Below, piece after piece: positions 48,565 to 61,000 of a stretch of DNA of 64,000 nucleotides; within the stretch, counting starts at the first letter, position 1; every line of letters starts with the position of its first letter. The notes under the pieces were generated by a model. That model was not told the origin of the DNA. It worked only from the letters and a program-made list of their open reading frames with translations, and ran no database searches. The translations under genes and the position numbers were made by a program. Source of the DNA: Chondrosia reniformis (taxonomy: Eukaryota > Porifera > Demospongiae > Chondrillida > Chondrillidae). The DNA is taken from contig OX359198.1 of assembly GCA_947172415.1 (NCBI GenBank), positions 6,789,401 through 6,853,400 of the forward strand. The letters run 5' to 3'.

Positions 48565-49909
48565 TCAAGTGTTCATATCCTGTGAGAATGCTCCAGCAAG
48601 TCTGAAGTCTTCTTGGGTCAGTGCTGCGTACATTCTCTGAGGACTGGGAGTGGAAGTAGGGAGAGGGGATCTGGGAATACACTTTAGAAGATATTCTCGT
48701 CCGATAGCTGGTGGAAAGTCACTTGATGGAGGTACACCGTCAGTCTATGGAACAGAGTGGAGGTAATTAGACACACATATAATCCACTAATGTCTGTATA
48801 CAGTGTTCCCAAGCTATATTGCATGTACATCATGATTCTCATTGGTGGGAGTTTGTGGTTCTGTCCATAGCGTGAGGCAGGGCAAGACTAGTATTAATAT
48901 AATTATAGCACACACACACCGTTATCTTTTCTTTCGTTTCACTTTGGTTTTGAGATTCCAGTTGACCCTACACAGTTTGAATTGAGGACATGTACATACA
49001 TATGTGACTCAATCACACCTAAAATACTACATATATACGTAGTACACAGTTATATATATAAACTATATATTACACCAACAGTCCACTATATACTACAACT
49101 GCTGACCAAATTAAATACCACACTGCACCACAAGTTGCCATATAACTACAACAACCACTACAAGAATATCCTTTAGGAACAGAGGACAAGAATGAGCTCT
49201 GTGAGAACCATCACTTCAACAGTTTTCCTCATTCTACTCTACACTGAGTGGACTGCTGTGGCTAAGCGTAAGTATACCTCAGTCTCCATTTAACATTATC
49301 CCATTGAGGACCGTGTCTCCTACACTTGTATACAGCCACACCGACTGCTAGTCCTGCTAATGTGGGGGACAGTAGGATGTGGTACATTCCAGTCCTCTCT
49401 GGTCAACCTGGACCAACCAGTGACCTCTGCTGTGACAACTCAACACGGGAGGTTCTGACGCTGAAGGACAAAGTGTGTCAACTGATTGACTTAGTTAACA
49501 CTACCAGGAATGGTCAGTCAACACCAACATACATTTACAAATATAAGTATATAAACTGTACTAAAATATATATAGACAGTGGACCGACTTCAGCAATAAA
49601 ACTTAACATACTCCTCAGTGAAGTGAGAAGACTTAGAGAAGAGGTCAATGAACAAAAAACAGTAAACACTGCTGTGAGACCAACTGCCAACCCTCCTGGT
49701 AAGTGTGAGACAGTGAGAGTGACAGTGTGTATGTGTGTGTGTAGGAGTGTGTGTGTCCCACCCAATGTCTGTAGTGGACATGGTGAACAGAGAAGGAGGT
49801 GTGTATGTGTGTGTGTATGTGTGTGTGTGTGTATGTGTGTGTGTGTATGTGTGTATGTGTGTGTGTGTGTATGTGTGTGTGTATGCGTGTGTGTATGTGT
49901 GTGTGTGTA

Positions 49910-49941
<32 letters not shown>

Positions 49942-52900
49942 TGTGTGTGTGTGTGTGTTAGATTGTACAGTTGCACTGTACAGTAACGTAATGACAATGA
50001 TGATATATAGCAAGTTTCTGTATTCAGACACATATGGTGATTCTCTGATGCAAACTACAGCCAACATAACACAGACCCTTGGTTAGTCTAACACATTCAG
50101 AAACACCTGTGGGTAATAAGACACAATGTTATACACTCAGGTGAGGTCATAAGAATCATTAAAATACTGAATGAGGAAGTAAAGGATATAAAAGTGGACA
50201 TCAAAGAAGCAACAATGAAAACTATAATGCACAAAGGTTGGACACTTTAAAGGAACAGAAAAATAATACAAAATTTAATTACTACTTTCTTCTCCAACCA
50301 AACTCAGTTGTCTATGAGGATTGTGCAGATGCCTACAGGAATGGTCACAACACTTCGGGAGTCTACCTCCTCCAGGTATCACGATGTGGTCACCCGTTTC
50401 CTGTCTACTGTCAAATGACTGAGGAAGAGCAGTGGATAGTCTTCCAAAGGCGTTTGGATGGATCAATCAGTTTCTTTAGAAGATGGGACGACTATGTAGC
50501 AGGGTTTGGAGACTTGGAAGGAGAGCACTGGTTGGGACTACAGAAGATTTCTTGTCTCACTCAAGCAAGGTCTGTTCTAAGGGTTGATCTAGAGGCTTTC
50601 AATGGTGACATTGGATATGCAGAATATAATACATTTCAAGTTGGAAGTGATCATACTAAATACATATTGACAGTTGGAGGACACTCTGGAAGCTTAGGTA
50701 CATAAGTCAATTGGTATGAGTAAAACCCTGTGTAAAGGGCCATGATGAAAGGGAATGGTCTAATGAAAACTTCCAAAGATTATTCACATTTCAAATATAT
50801 AAAGTCTACATATTACATAATGAGTGTGAATAACATTAAAGATATAGTACATGTGCAGTAAGCTCTGTATGGGAGGAAGTGGTTAACTTATTAAATGGTT
50901 GTATTTCAGAGGTGCCTGCCAAGCAAGATTTCACTGTTTATATGGACGATTGGGATCCTGTTTGGTATTGTATACATGTAATACGTAACTGTATTATTAT
51001 TATTATCCTACTGTAGTTGATAGGCTGGCATATCACAATGGACACCACTTTACTACATATGACAGAGACAATGACAACAGGGGGGATTTAAACTGTGCAC
51101 AAGCCCAACATGGAGGATGGTGGTACAGGAGTTGTCATGACTCCAACCTGAATGGACTCTACCTTCCAGGACAGGATAGGGATTACAGTGCAAACTGGCA
51201 TCAATTTGGAGGAGGCAGTTATGTTTCATTGAAACTGACAGAAATGAAAATACACTTTTAGTTGAATCTCAACTCTTAACACACTACACCACTCTACTCT
51301 AAGCATGCAGTGTTTCCTTCATAGCATAACAAACACTATAAAGTTAATTGATGATGAAAACCAGTTTAAATGTTTGATCCTAAAGATATTACTGTTGTTG
51401 AAACAAATATTTTATAATCTAATGTACCGTAAAGCGACAATTTATGCGTGAGTTTTATTCATGCGAATTATGCGAGGCAATTCCTGGGCGCATAAATTTC
51501 TGTCCGCACTATATTAGTACATATACGGCATAAAAGTATACGTACGTACGTTAGCGTAGTAAATGATGGCTTTGTTTCGTTACTTCCAACCTGCGAATTC
51601 TTTGCCAACAGCCAGAGAAACAGAGATATCGTGACACAGTCAGAGAGCTGCCATACGCTTCCGAGAATGGAAATGTAGTGGCAGTCAGTCAGTAATAAAA
51701 GATGTTGCTTAATCTCGATAGACAAAAACACATAAATAAAGAAGTGCATAAATTTGTTCAGAGGCCAAATTTTCAAAATTCGCATAAATTTTCACATGCA
51801 TACAATTGTCGCTTTACGGTATATTATGTTAATAAAAGATAAGTGTATGGCTGATCTAGTCTTGGCACACTCTCACTTGTGATGCAACTTGTGCAGTCAT
51901 TAGTCCGTGCAGTGATAGACTGAGAGGAGATTCCAAGGACTTCTTAACAACAATCTCCCTCTCATCCAGTAGAGAGATGGCACTCATCCTGTGGAGGGGG
52001 AGACGAGCATTGCACAATAAACTATTAATCACATTAGAAATCTAAAGTCATCCTCACTGCATTGCCTCTCGAATCTTGGGTGTCACTTTCATGCCTTTTA
52101 TCTCATATCCTCGAAGGAACTTGTCTCTTAGAGAATCAGAGGCCGTAGCAAGTCTCTCTGCCTCTCCAAGCAGTTTAATGCACTCTCTGATCCGAGCTAG
52201 ATCATCCTTGGAGAACTGGTGCATTCTTCCCAGCAAACCAAGCAGGTCACTGTAGATACTGCTTGCACACTGTAGGTTTAGCAGGTCTGTAAGAGAGAGG
52301 AGAGACCTTGCATGTTTGTGTGCAGCTTGAAAAAAACTACACAGTGCTGTAACAGTTTAATCTGATTCAAACACTATAACTATAAGAACATGCACATTTA
52401 TAGATACGGCCCCCCAGCTGTAAGTTATTACACACTGAAATGAAAGAGGTTTTGGATAGTGTTGAATATATAGGCTTAATCCCATTGCTGAAACACAAAT
52501 ATATATAAATATATACAAACTCATGCTATCTCTAATAGTAAATACTTCTACACAAACATTCCAGCTTTGGGTACACAACAGCTAACCTCTCTCTAATCTC
52601 TCTTTCAGTTGCCGTAGTACGGTCTCCATGACACTAGGAAGGAGCTGAAGCATGAGGTCTCGAGGTGACATGGTGACGAGATGATGAAGGACTTTCTCGG
52701 CCTCCTTGGTGGCGTCAAAGAGACACTTTTGTCTACTCACAGGAAGTGCTCCAGTCCTGTTCCATGCCACCAGCCAAGTGTTGTCCACCTGCTGCATCCT
52801 GATGCTCAAGTGACCTCTTGCATACTAATAGACCAAGCAAGCATAAATATATAAACAAACAAACAATTCAAGTACACAGCCCTGAATATATGCTGGTGAT

Positions 52901-55900
52901 TGAGAATTAATGCTTACTTTTTTGACTGAGTCATTGTCTGTATTATTTGTAGACTGTACTTTTTCTTCCTCATTCCCTAAAGAATCTTCCTGTAACAATT
53001 CTCCTTCTTCAATTTCCTCAGTAAAATCCCAGTCATCCAACTCCCATCCATCACCTTCATCACCTTCTGAGGTCTGTTGGGGGCTAACAGTGCTTTCATT
53101 TGGAGTCTCCCCATCTTCTTCCTTCTCCTCTCTCTCCTGTTCCTCTACCATATCTTCTTCAGGTGTCTCCTGTGCTGTGTCCATTGGCTGCTGCTGATTA
53201 ATGTCTTCTTCCTCTTCATCAATCCAGTCTCTGGGAGAGTACCACCTGACAAAGTCCTCCAGTGAACAGTCTGGATTGGCAGCCTACAAAAATAAGTCAT
53301 ATAATTGTTGTAACTGCACAATATATATTCTATACTGTAGTTGCATAAGTGAAGAGGTTGACCAAACACTACCATATTGAGATAAAAATTGAAGGGAACA
53401 TTTCATAAGTAACACATGCAAAGGAAAGCAATTGAAAGAAAAGAGCCAAACAGTATCTTGGTCTGCAAAATGAATAATATATTTCACTCCTATATGCTCA
53501 TTATATAAGATATATCATTATATGCATATCAACTCATTATATAAGATATATCATCATATGCATATCAACTCATTATATAAGATATATCCTACTGTACTTT
53601 GAAGGCTTGCATATCAGAGAGAAGAGAAGCACTTTGCAGCTTTGCTCTAATCTTGGCGGCCTCCTCTGTGGTCCCAAGATTGGATAGCACTCTCTCCTGC
53701 TCCAATAACATGTCCTCCGTCATGGGACCAGGGTCTTGCGTGACAGGCACACAGAGCGGGTGACTGCTGTACAGCATCACCAGGTCATCACACTGACGAA
53801 GCACCCCTTCTCTCAAGTACCTTATTGGGTCCAAAGACTCTTCCTCAGTCCCACCCTCCTTCACCACCTCCTGAAATACTAGGATTTGCTCTTCAACCTT
53901 ATCTTCCTCTGGATCTTCCCCTTTGGCTTCTGATGATCCTCTACTGGTGAACTCTTCTTGAGCTTCAAAGAATTCATCATCTTCTTCCTCTTCTTCACTG
54001 GTTGATTTATCCTGTCTTTCAGGAACAGTTTTGAAGTGTGTGACAGTACCACTTGAGCTTGCTGAAGGGAGAACACTGAAACTAGAATATGGAGTGACAA
54101 AGGAATCTCCTCCAGTACCCAGTTTTGAGTTCAAACTTGAACTTTCTTCCGATTTTCTTTTCACTCCACTTTTTGGTTTTTGCTTTGCTTTAATACAACA
54201 ATTGAGCATTTGCAGTTTCTGATGAATCAAACAGCTACTGAAGTCAGGCTCTCCTTCAGGTAAACTGCAAACAAAAGCGCACAGAAAGAAAGGGACCATC
54301 TAATTTGATGGACTATTCTAATTTTATCTTGATCAATAGCAACAACAATAACAATAACATGGGCATGTATGCTGTAGAGAATTATTATAACTTTAAGTAT
54401 TCTACCAAAAGTTGTTCAAATTTTGGATACAAACCTACGTGTATATAGGGATTTCCCCTCACTCACCTTGGTATGACTATGCCATTCTCCCAGCGATATC
54501 TCAATTCTTCCACAATTTCATGCCAAACTTGTGCCACTGAAACCAGACCTATACATCATAGATACATATATATGACATGAAAAATCTAAGATACCATTTT
54601 CCTACATGCTATGCCTATTCTGTAAAAGAGCCTATAGGGGAACTAAACCTGAAGAGAGCTTATATGACATGTACATGTACATGTATTATTAGTCTAACTT
54701 ATGCACAGCTAACACCAAATCACTACTTGAGAAATATTATGTAAATTATCCAACTGCATAGCGTTCTCCTACCTCCAGACCTACTACTAAGATGGCAGAG
54801 ACATGGAGCTAGATTGTGAAATAGGCTTCCCCTCGGACACATCTTCATGTTCAATATCTCCTCACAGCCTCTTGTCTGGTCTGAAACGGAGGACACTTCA
54901 CCAGACCAACCTTCGTTAGCATCCGGGAACAAGAACTATATGACAACAACCATAATATGAATGTGGTAGCCACTAAAAGAGTGGTAACCATAGTAACCAA
55001 TGCAGACAATGGGATGTGCCATCTTCCAAATCATTGCACATACAGTTAGAATAGAATCAATCTCTTCAGAAGAAGGTCCAACTGGAGCACTTCCACTTCT
55101 ACCAGCTGCAGATTGTAACTTTCCCATTCCAGCTTCAATTGTAGATTTGAGTAACTGTCTACCTCTGAAACGAGACTCAATCTTTGATTTTGTTAGTTTA
55201 TTGAGAGCCTGCTCAAAGTTTTCAGTGTCTCCTTCATTAGCCTCCTCATTGTAACCATGGTTACTGAGGATATCATCCATTGGTTGGGTATAGTTGAATA
55301 GTTTAAGGAATCCAGAAAGAAATGTAGCTACGACAGTGAAGAGAAATATAGTGGCCGCTAATTATATGAGTAGTACTAGAACACCTCTAGTTCAGGGGAT
55401 CCAGGTTGCTATAGCAACTGTAGTGTAAATGGAAGTGTATTTCACTTTTGTAACAGCAAGCAAGTACCACACAAACTAGCTATATAGAATTGAGACATTC
55501 AAGTCTACTATATAATATTATATTGCGTACACGTGCGTGTAAGAAGAATAGGAAAATAAATGGCCCTCTGTACTTTGTACTTTGTACTGCTCACCTGCTA
55601 AACCAGTGGTGGATGAGTGTGTACATCTGACAGACCACAGGGGGGCTGTGAGAGGCGTCAGGTCGCTATGGTGATCATTGTCCACCACCATCTCTTCCGT
55701 CAGATTGGGCCACAAAGCAGACATATGTAACTCACTGGGCACAAGAAGTGGGATGGATGAAATGGGATGGATGAAATGGGATGGATGAAATGGGATGGAT
55801 GAAATGGGATGGATGAAATGGGATGGAGGGTGGTGTATTCATAGGTGAATAGGAAGATATAGGCTACTCATACCCTATAGGATCAGATGTGGTTCCAAAG

Positions 55901-57418
55901 GGAACGGGTGACAGTAGCAAAGTCTCAGACGTCTCCCAGTCACTGCTGCTCCAGTGGTCAATGGTATAGGTAAACCTCACGGCTACTTGCACTGGAGGAA
56001 TGGGAGTACTGACTTCCTAATATGAAATATAGCACATACTTCAAATGAAGAGAAACCTAGGCAATGTAAAAGTATAAATATCTTTAAATGTGCATCCTGA
56101 AGTACACCACTGTCTATTACAACAACAAATTGTTGACAATAACAATTTATTACCGTGTCACCATGCATAACCTTAAAAGAAAAGTGTATGTACCAAGCTA
56201 CTATACAGTATTACTATACAGTAATACCATATATACTTAACTACCTATGAATAATAATGTTAATTATTTACATTACAAGACACACACGCTTATACTATAT
56301 TATACTGTCCAACGTACTATCTTGGATTTGAAGATCTCTAAAAGTCCGGTCATGTGACTGAAATTGGGCGGAGTCTGTCTAAGGTGGACCATATCAAAGG
56401 ATGTCTTGATCCCCGCCCCCTCACATATTCCAACGTACATGTTCCTCCAAGATTGTTGGATCTGAATAAAGATTGGAGTACAGCTGAGGGAGAGAGACAA
56501 AGTAACAGGAATTAAGATTGATGGATGGGCATGTTATATCATTGCAAACAAGTTACACATAACTTGATAAGGAATTGCTTTAAATAAAATGTCACTGTAC
56601 AAGCTATCTAATATAATTATCAGCATGTTCCTCTTTATGTAGAATATTAACTGAAATGTGTTAACCTGTTTTAGTAGCACACTCTTAGCCTCTTAGGCTA
56701 TATATAAGAGGGTTGCACTCACCATCCTGTGTTATTTACTGCTATAGCCACAGAGCTCATAATCAGTTTAGCCTGCGCTTCACTGGTGACTTCATTGTCC
56801 TTGTTCTTTGGAACAATCACGACAAACTCTTCCAAACCATACCTAACAGGAAGGGAGAGTCCCTTTAGACACTCACAACCATGCAATGATCTGGTATGCA
56901 CAAGCTATTATTGAGTTATTGATGTGCTTACCATCTTGTCAGATTATGAGCTTTAGAGGGGAAATCCCTGGATGAGTCCATCATGGTCTTGGCTGCATGT
57001 GACCATCCCTCAAATGCGTCCTCTTTGGATGTGGTAGACGAAGTGCTTCCTTCTCGTCTCCTGTTGGACGCAACTTGGTAGGAAACAGAGAATGTTCTGT
57101 TGCCATAGGAGAGGCATTCCGACTTTCTGTGTTGTATGGCGTCCACCGTCTATTTGAGGTACGATAAAGTGCTTGAGAGTGAGCAAGTGTACTTGGAAAG
57201 CAAAGTCTTACATGTGAATAAATGTCTTCCGTTCGGTCTAGTCCCCACTGATGGATGATGTTCTCCAAATGGGAGATGAAGCTGATCCATGAAAGGCAAA
57301 GAAGGAAGTAGTATACTATACTAGTGCGAGTTTTTAACTTTGTGGTGTCGTCTCACCTTTCCCAAGGAGTTGCGCTAGTGAAATCTGTTATTTCGAAGAC
57401 TCCCTCATCGTCCTCCAT
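48565..57418 (-). CDS. RAB3GAP1: RAB3GAP1-like catalytic subunit of the Rab3 GAP/Rab18 GEF complex
   Basis: Seventeen exons, high to low: 57357-57418, 57212-57281, 56932-57149, 56723-56842, 56318-56483, 55874-56016, 55595-55734, 55044-55327, 54773-54935, 54467-54536, 53598-54264, 52917-53283, 52587-52814, 52058-52286, 51877-51988, 48920-48967 and 48565-48744. They join in frame to about 1088 residues (human 981). Landmarks run from VFEITDFTSATPWER (N-terminus), YVGICEGAG, TGLLEIFKSKI, SLEDFVRWYSPRDW and LFDATKEAEKVLHHL to QRMYAALTQEDFRLAGAFS (C-terminus). Arg829 in LSIRM aligns with the human catalytic Arg728. With RAB3GAP2 it acts on Rab3 and Rab18. The intron before exon 16 holds another gene. 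The exon 13 acceptor was chosen by frame. Confidence 0.92.
49192..51261 (+). CDS. Secreted fibrinogen-related domain (FReD) protein, nested
   Basis: Seven exons, 49192-49267, 49336-49512, 49576-49698, 50028-50081, 50141-50236, 50308-50697 and 51017-51261, all joined in phase 1, give 386 residues. Residues 1-25 are a signal peptide (VFLILLYTEWTAVA). About 40-170 hold heptad-like segments (LTLKDKVCQLIDLV, LLSEVRRLREEV, VIRIIKILNEEV), probably a coiled coil for oligomers. The FReD domain fills about 176-386: YEDCADAYRNG, FPVYCQM, FQRRLDGSISFFRRW, a calcium-site-like DRDNDN, and CAQAQHGGWWYRSCHDSNLN. Such proteins act as secreted lectins or adhesion and immune factors (ficolin, tenascin, tachylectin type); which one cannot be told. 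The uniform phase-1 introns fit modular exons. Confidence 0.9.
49720..49965. repeat. (GT)n/GTGTAT microsatellite
   Basis: A long run of gtgtgt with interspersed gtat lies in intron 3 of the fibrinogen-domain gene. Long frames on both strands here (Cys-Val or His-Thr repeats) come from the repeat only. Confidence 0.95.
51425..51823. mobile_element. MITE-like element with terminal inverted repeats
   Basis: The left end taccgtaaagcgacaatt and right end aattgtcgctttacggta are exact reverse complements over 18 bp, and the similarity continues imperfectly inward (atgcg...attcatgcgaatt versus aaaattcgcataaatt). The body, about 400 bp, has no transposase frame. It fits a non-autonomous DNA transposon with TA at both edges. 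Confidence 0.85.
53505..53592. repeat. 37-bp tandem repeat in a RAB3GAP1 intron
   Basis: The unit ctcattatataagatatatc followed by atcatatgcatatcaa is present about two and a half times just downstream (on the minus strand) of exon 11. Confidence 0.8.
55744..55828. repeat. 14-bp tandem repeat in a RAB3GAP1 intron
   Basis: The unit gggatggatgaaat is repeated about five times between exons 6 and 7 of RAB3GAP1. Confidence 0.9.
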
Positions 57419-58047
57419 TTTCACCTGCTAATGAAATTCATCGCTTGTAAGGAAAAATCCCTCGAGTCTCATGAGGTAGACCCTCGATGGCACTCGTTAA
57501 GCAGCCATTTAATTATTAGCAATAGCAGGCGCCCACGCTAATAATTGCATTCCAGATATTTACCCTTCAGTTTTTATTCATTATGCGCGCTCCTGATAGT
57601 AGCTGCAGTATGTGTAGCAGCTGTATTGTGTGTAGTAGCGGTTGTACGTGTAGTTGCCGTAGAACGTTTCATGATTAAATTTAAATTCATTAAATACAAA
57701 CTGACACAATAAAAATTTTATGCACATTATGTACCTACTAATATGTACACGTTACAGATATAATTAATAAAGTTATTCTAATAAAAATGGCGTACTAATG
57801 ATTAACTTGAGTGGAATTTAAAAGTGCTTCGGTCTCAGGATTTATCTCACTGTGTAATGTACTAGAAAGGGAGAAAGTAATTAGCAAACAATATGATGGT
57901 TATAATGCCTATAGCTGCGTACATCTCTCAACAACCCTCACTCACACTCCTCCAAAACCACAACTTTCACAATCAGTGTATGAGTGTCTTTGCAATGTAC
58001 ACACATGCAGCTGGTGCATCATCTAAACAGACGAACTATCATGTCCC
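57419..58047. other. Intergenic gap
   Basis: Lies between the RAB3GAP1 start and the SLC35F5-like stop, both on the minus strand. It should hold the promoter of one and the 3' untranslated region of the other. Short gtagc/tgtgta runs at 57600-57650 are the only visible pattern. Confidence 0.5.
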
Positions 58048-61000
58048 TCACCAGAGAGAATCTCTTGTGTCTGCTGCCGCCCAGAGCTTCCGTGCAGTAT
58101 ACTTGATCAACTTCCAGATGGGATCCCAATCTCCATAGCTCTCCAGGACAGCAACGCAGATAAAGGCTATCAACACTAGCACCGCTCCAATAAAAAACCA
58201 CACTGAGAAGCAGGCCTGCAGGAGAGAGTCAATTAGTGATCAGTTATCACCCTCACCCAACAAAGGATGAAGCAGTGTACATGAGCGGTGTGCATGCCGC
58301 AGACAAGCTACACTGTTCTTACATGCTCAAATAAAATGTCATATCCTATACTGATAGGTGCTACCAGAGCTAAGCTAAGTGTTCCAGCAAGCGGTGATGT
58401 GAGGAAACTGCCACTGTAGGGAGAGGTTACCATGGAGATGAAAGGTTACCATGGAGACACAAATGAAAATAAGAAAGAATGTTTTAGAACAAGGAACTCA
58501 CATTAGCCATAACAGTTCTGAGAGAACAGTCCCCACAAATCCATTAATCACTAACAGCGTCCAAATGGTTGAGTTAGGTGGCCATTCAAACGTTTCCAGT
58601 TGAGTGTAGTTCCATATCAACAGTAAAGGCAACATTAAAACAGCGTCAAAGAGACCAACAAAGCCTGCACACAGGGAGGTGGAGGGGCTCTTAACAGTAT
58701 GCACACAGGGGGATGGAGGGGCTCTTAACAGTATGCACACAGGGGGATGGAGGGGCTCTTAACAGTCAGGGGGATGGAGGGGCTCTTAACAGTATGCACA
58801 CAGGGGAATGGAGGGGCTCTTAACAGTATGCACACAGGGGAATGGAGGGGCTCTTAACAGTATGTACACAGGGAGATGGAGGGGCTTTTAACAGTGAGAT
58901 GGAGGGGCTCTTAGCCTACTTTGTATACATTTTCAATATGCAATATTAACAATGCCTTTTATATTAGTATGTATGCATATTTTGTTTCATTTCATAGAGA
59001 AATAATACTATTGTTAAGCACCAGTCTGAAAGTTACAACAATTATATGATTGCTACTAGCTATGTACGTGTATAAAGGAACCATCAGCAAATTGTTTGAT
59101 TTGAACAAGTACATAGGTATCACCTTCCTAGAAACACACTAGCCAAATATGATGTACATACATATGTATGTGACTACTACATGCGTACGTATGTGTTGAT
59201 CTACAAGTTAAGATGTACTTATACAAACGAACTTCCTTGAATCACAGAACATATGTCATTTTCCTGTAGAATATCTCAGGTTTTGTTAATTAGTTCCAAT
59301 TGGTGTACACAAGTGCTTATGTACATAAGTGATATGCATCTGGTTGCCATGGGAGATTGGAAGTCAAAGATACACAACTCACCAAAAAACATAGGAACCT
59401 CCAACCTGTCTGTGTCTCCAACCTTCTTCTTCAGGAGAGTGAGATAGAGGGCATATCTACAGATACAAGGAACAAGATACCAGTGCATGGTGAGGGATAT
59501 TAACGGCACAACTATGCACATTTTTGAGAGACCTTTGTAGAATAACCTTGTGATCTTAACCTGTAACTATGAATATTTTGGATATTTCTGACTTCACATC
59601 AAATGCTAATTCTGTGATCACATTAATGATCTACCTTTCAAAGGTTGTCTTAAATAGGCCACCTCACCCTCTCAAAGGCACCCAAATACTTACTGTGTTT
59701 ACATCACTAAGTATGCATACTTGTAAATGTATTCAAATTACATGGACTGTAACCTATGGTTGATTACTCCCGGAGCAATATACATATGTACATGCATATA
59801 TACGAGCAGGAATAGAAATACACCATCTCCTATGGATACTGCATGTATCTCCTATGGATACTGCATACGTATATCTCCTATGGACATTGCATACGTATAT
59901 CTCCTATGGACACTGCATGTATCTCCTATGGATACTGCATACGTATATCTCCTATGGACATTGCCCAATGGTTTGTGAAATGTGTTCTACTTACAGTAGA
60001 GCTCCCATGATGGCATAGAAAGCTGCGAGTGCTGGGTAGGTAGAGAAGATGCTGGTTGGGGAGAATATGCCAATCAGAACTGCTCCACACACACTGATTG
60101 CCACAACTAGACACTTTGTGACTGTTAACTTGTCACTTTGTGTTGTTGTGAAGATGGGAATGGCAGATAACACCAATACAAACACACCTTGGTAGGGAGA
60201 GGGAGAGAGTAAAGATGAGAGAGAGGGAGAGGGTGAGGTGAGGTGAGGGAGAGGGAGAGGGAGAGGGAGAGGTGAGGGAGAGGGAGAGGGAGAGGGAGAG
60301 GGAGAGGGAGAGGGAGAGGGAGAGGGAGAGGGAGAGGGTGAGGGAGGGAGAGGGTAAGGTGAGAGAGAGTGTAGACAGTATATACATTTCCTCACTAACC
60401 CATGCAACCAATCTGTAATGTAAAATCTTTGAACAAAGCAAAATAAACTATTACCGGCCCCATTCAGACACATGAATACAAAGGACCAACAATTAGGAAA
60501 ATAATCTTCCTAGGGTGCTCCTTGCTCAGGCTGTAAAAAAGTTCTTATTCAGACACTTCTGTGTGTACTTGTGTTGACACAACAGTATGTGTGTCCTTCA
60601 AATATAGGTAAGTGCTGCATTGTAAGCAATAGTATGTAGCTACTACCACAGACTGGGATAATTAAAACTACTCTAAGTGCAAGTACAGTTGGTCTGGTCA
60701 TCAAACACAGATTATGCCTACTACGTATACTGTATACTATACTTCAGCAATTGCTTGTATTATATTAAATACAGATATGTGTTTTTCATTATATCAATTG
60801 AAACCACTTTTAAGGGGTTAATGTAGCATACGTACGTACAACGTACACACACAGGAAAACAGCTACATTATACTACCAGTACCCACTACACTGGATATAC
60901 CTCATCAGCATATACCATGTACCTTCACAGATTAACACACCGTAAATTTTACCTGAAAACAGCTGTTCGTGTATGTACGTACATACACACATACGTATGT

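Larger units (their letters stand above)
48968..51876 (-). other. RAB3GAP1 intron 15 hosting a nested gene
   Basis: Exon 15 (51877-51988) ends in phase 0 with gtgaga, and exon 16 (48920-48967) follows an AG; the C-terminal exons after it match the human RAB3GAP1 end. The 2.9-kb interval therefore is an intron. It contains the fibrinogen-domain gene on the other strand (49192-51261) and the MITE-like element at 51425-51823. Confidence 0.85.

Noticed and set aside
49326..50086. Long frames of Cys-Val or His-Thr repeats on both strands
   Set aside because: They come from the GT microsatellite in an intron of the fibrinogen-domain gene.
50911..50970. Possible extra exon between the two main FReD exons
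   Set aside because: Joining 50697 directly to 51017 gives an uninterrupted fibrinogen domain; the extra piece adds nothing conserved.
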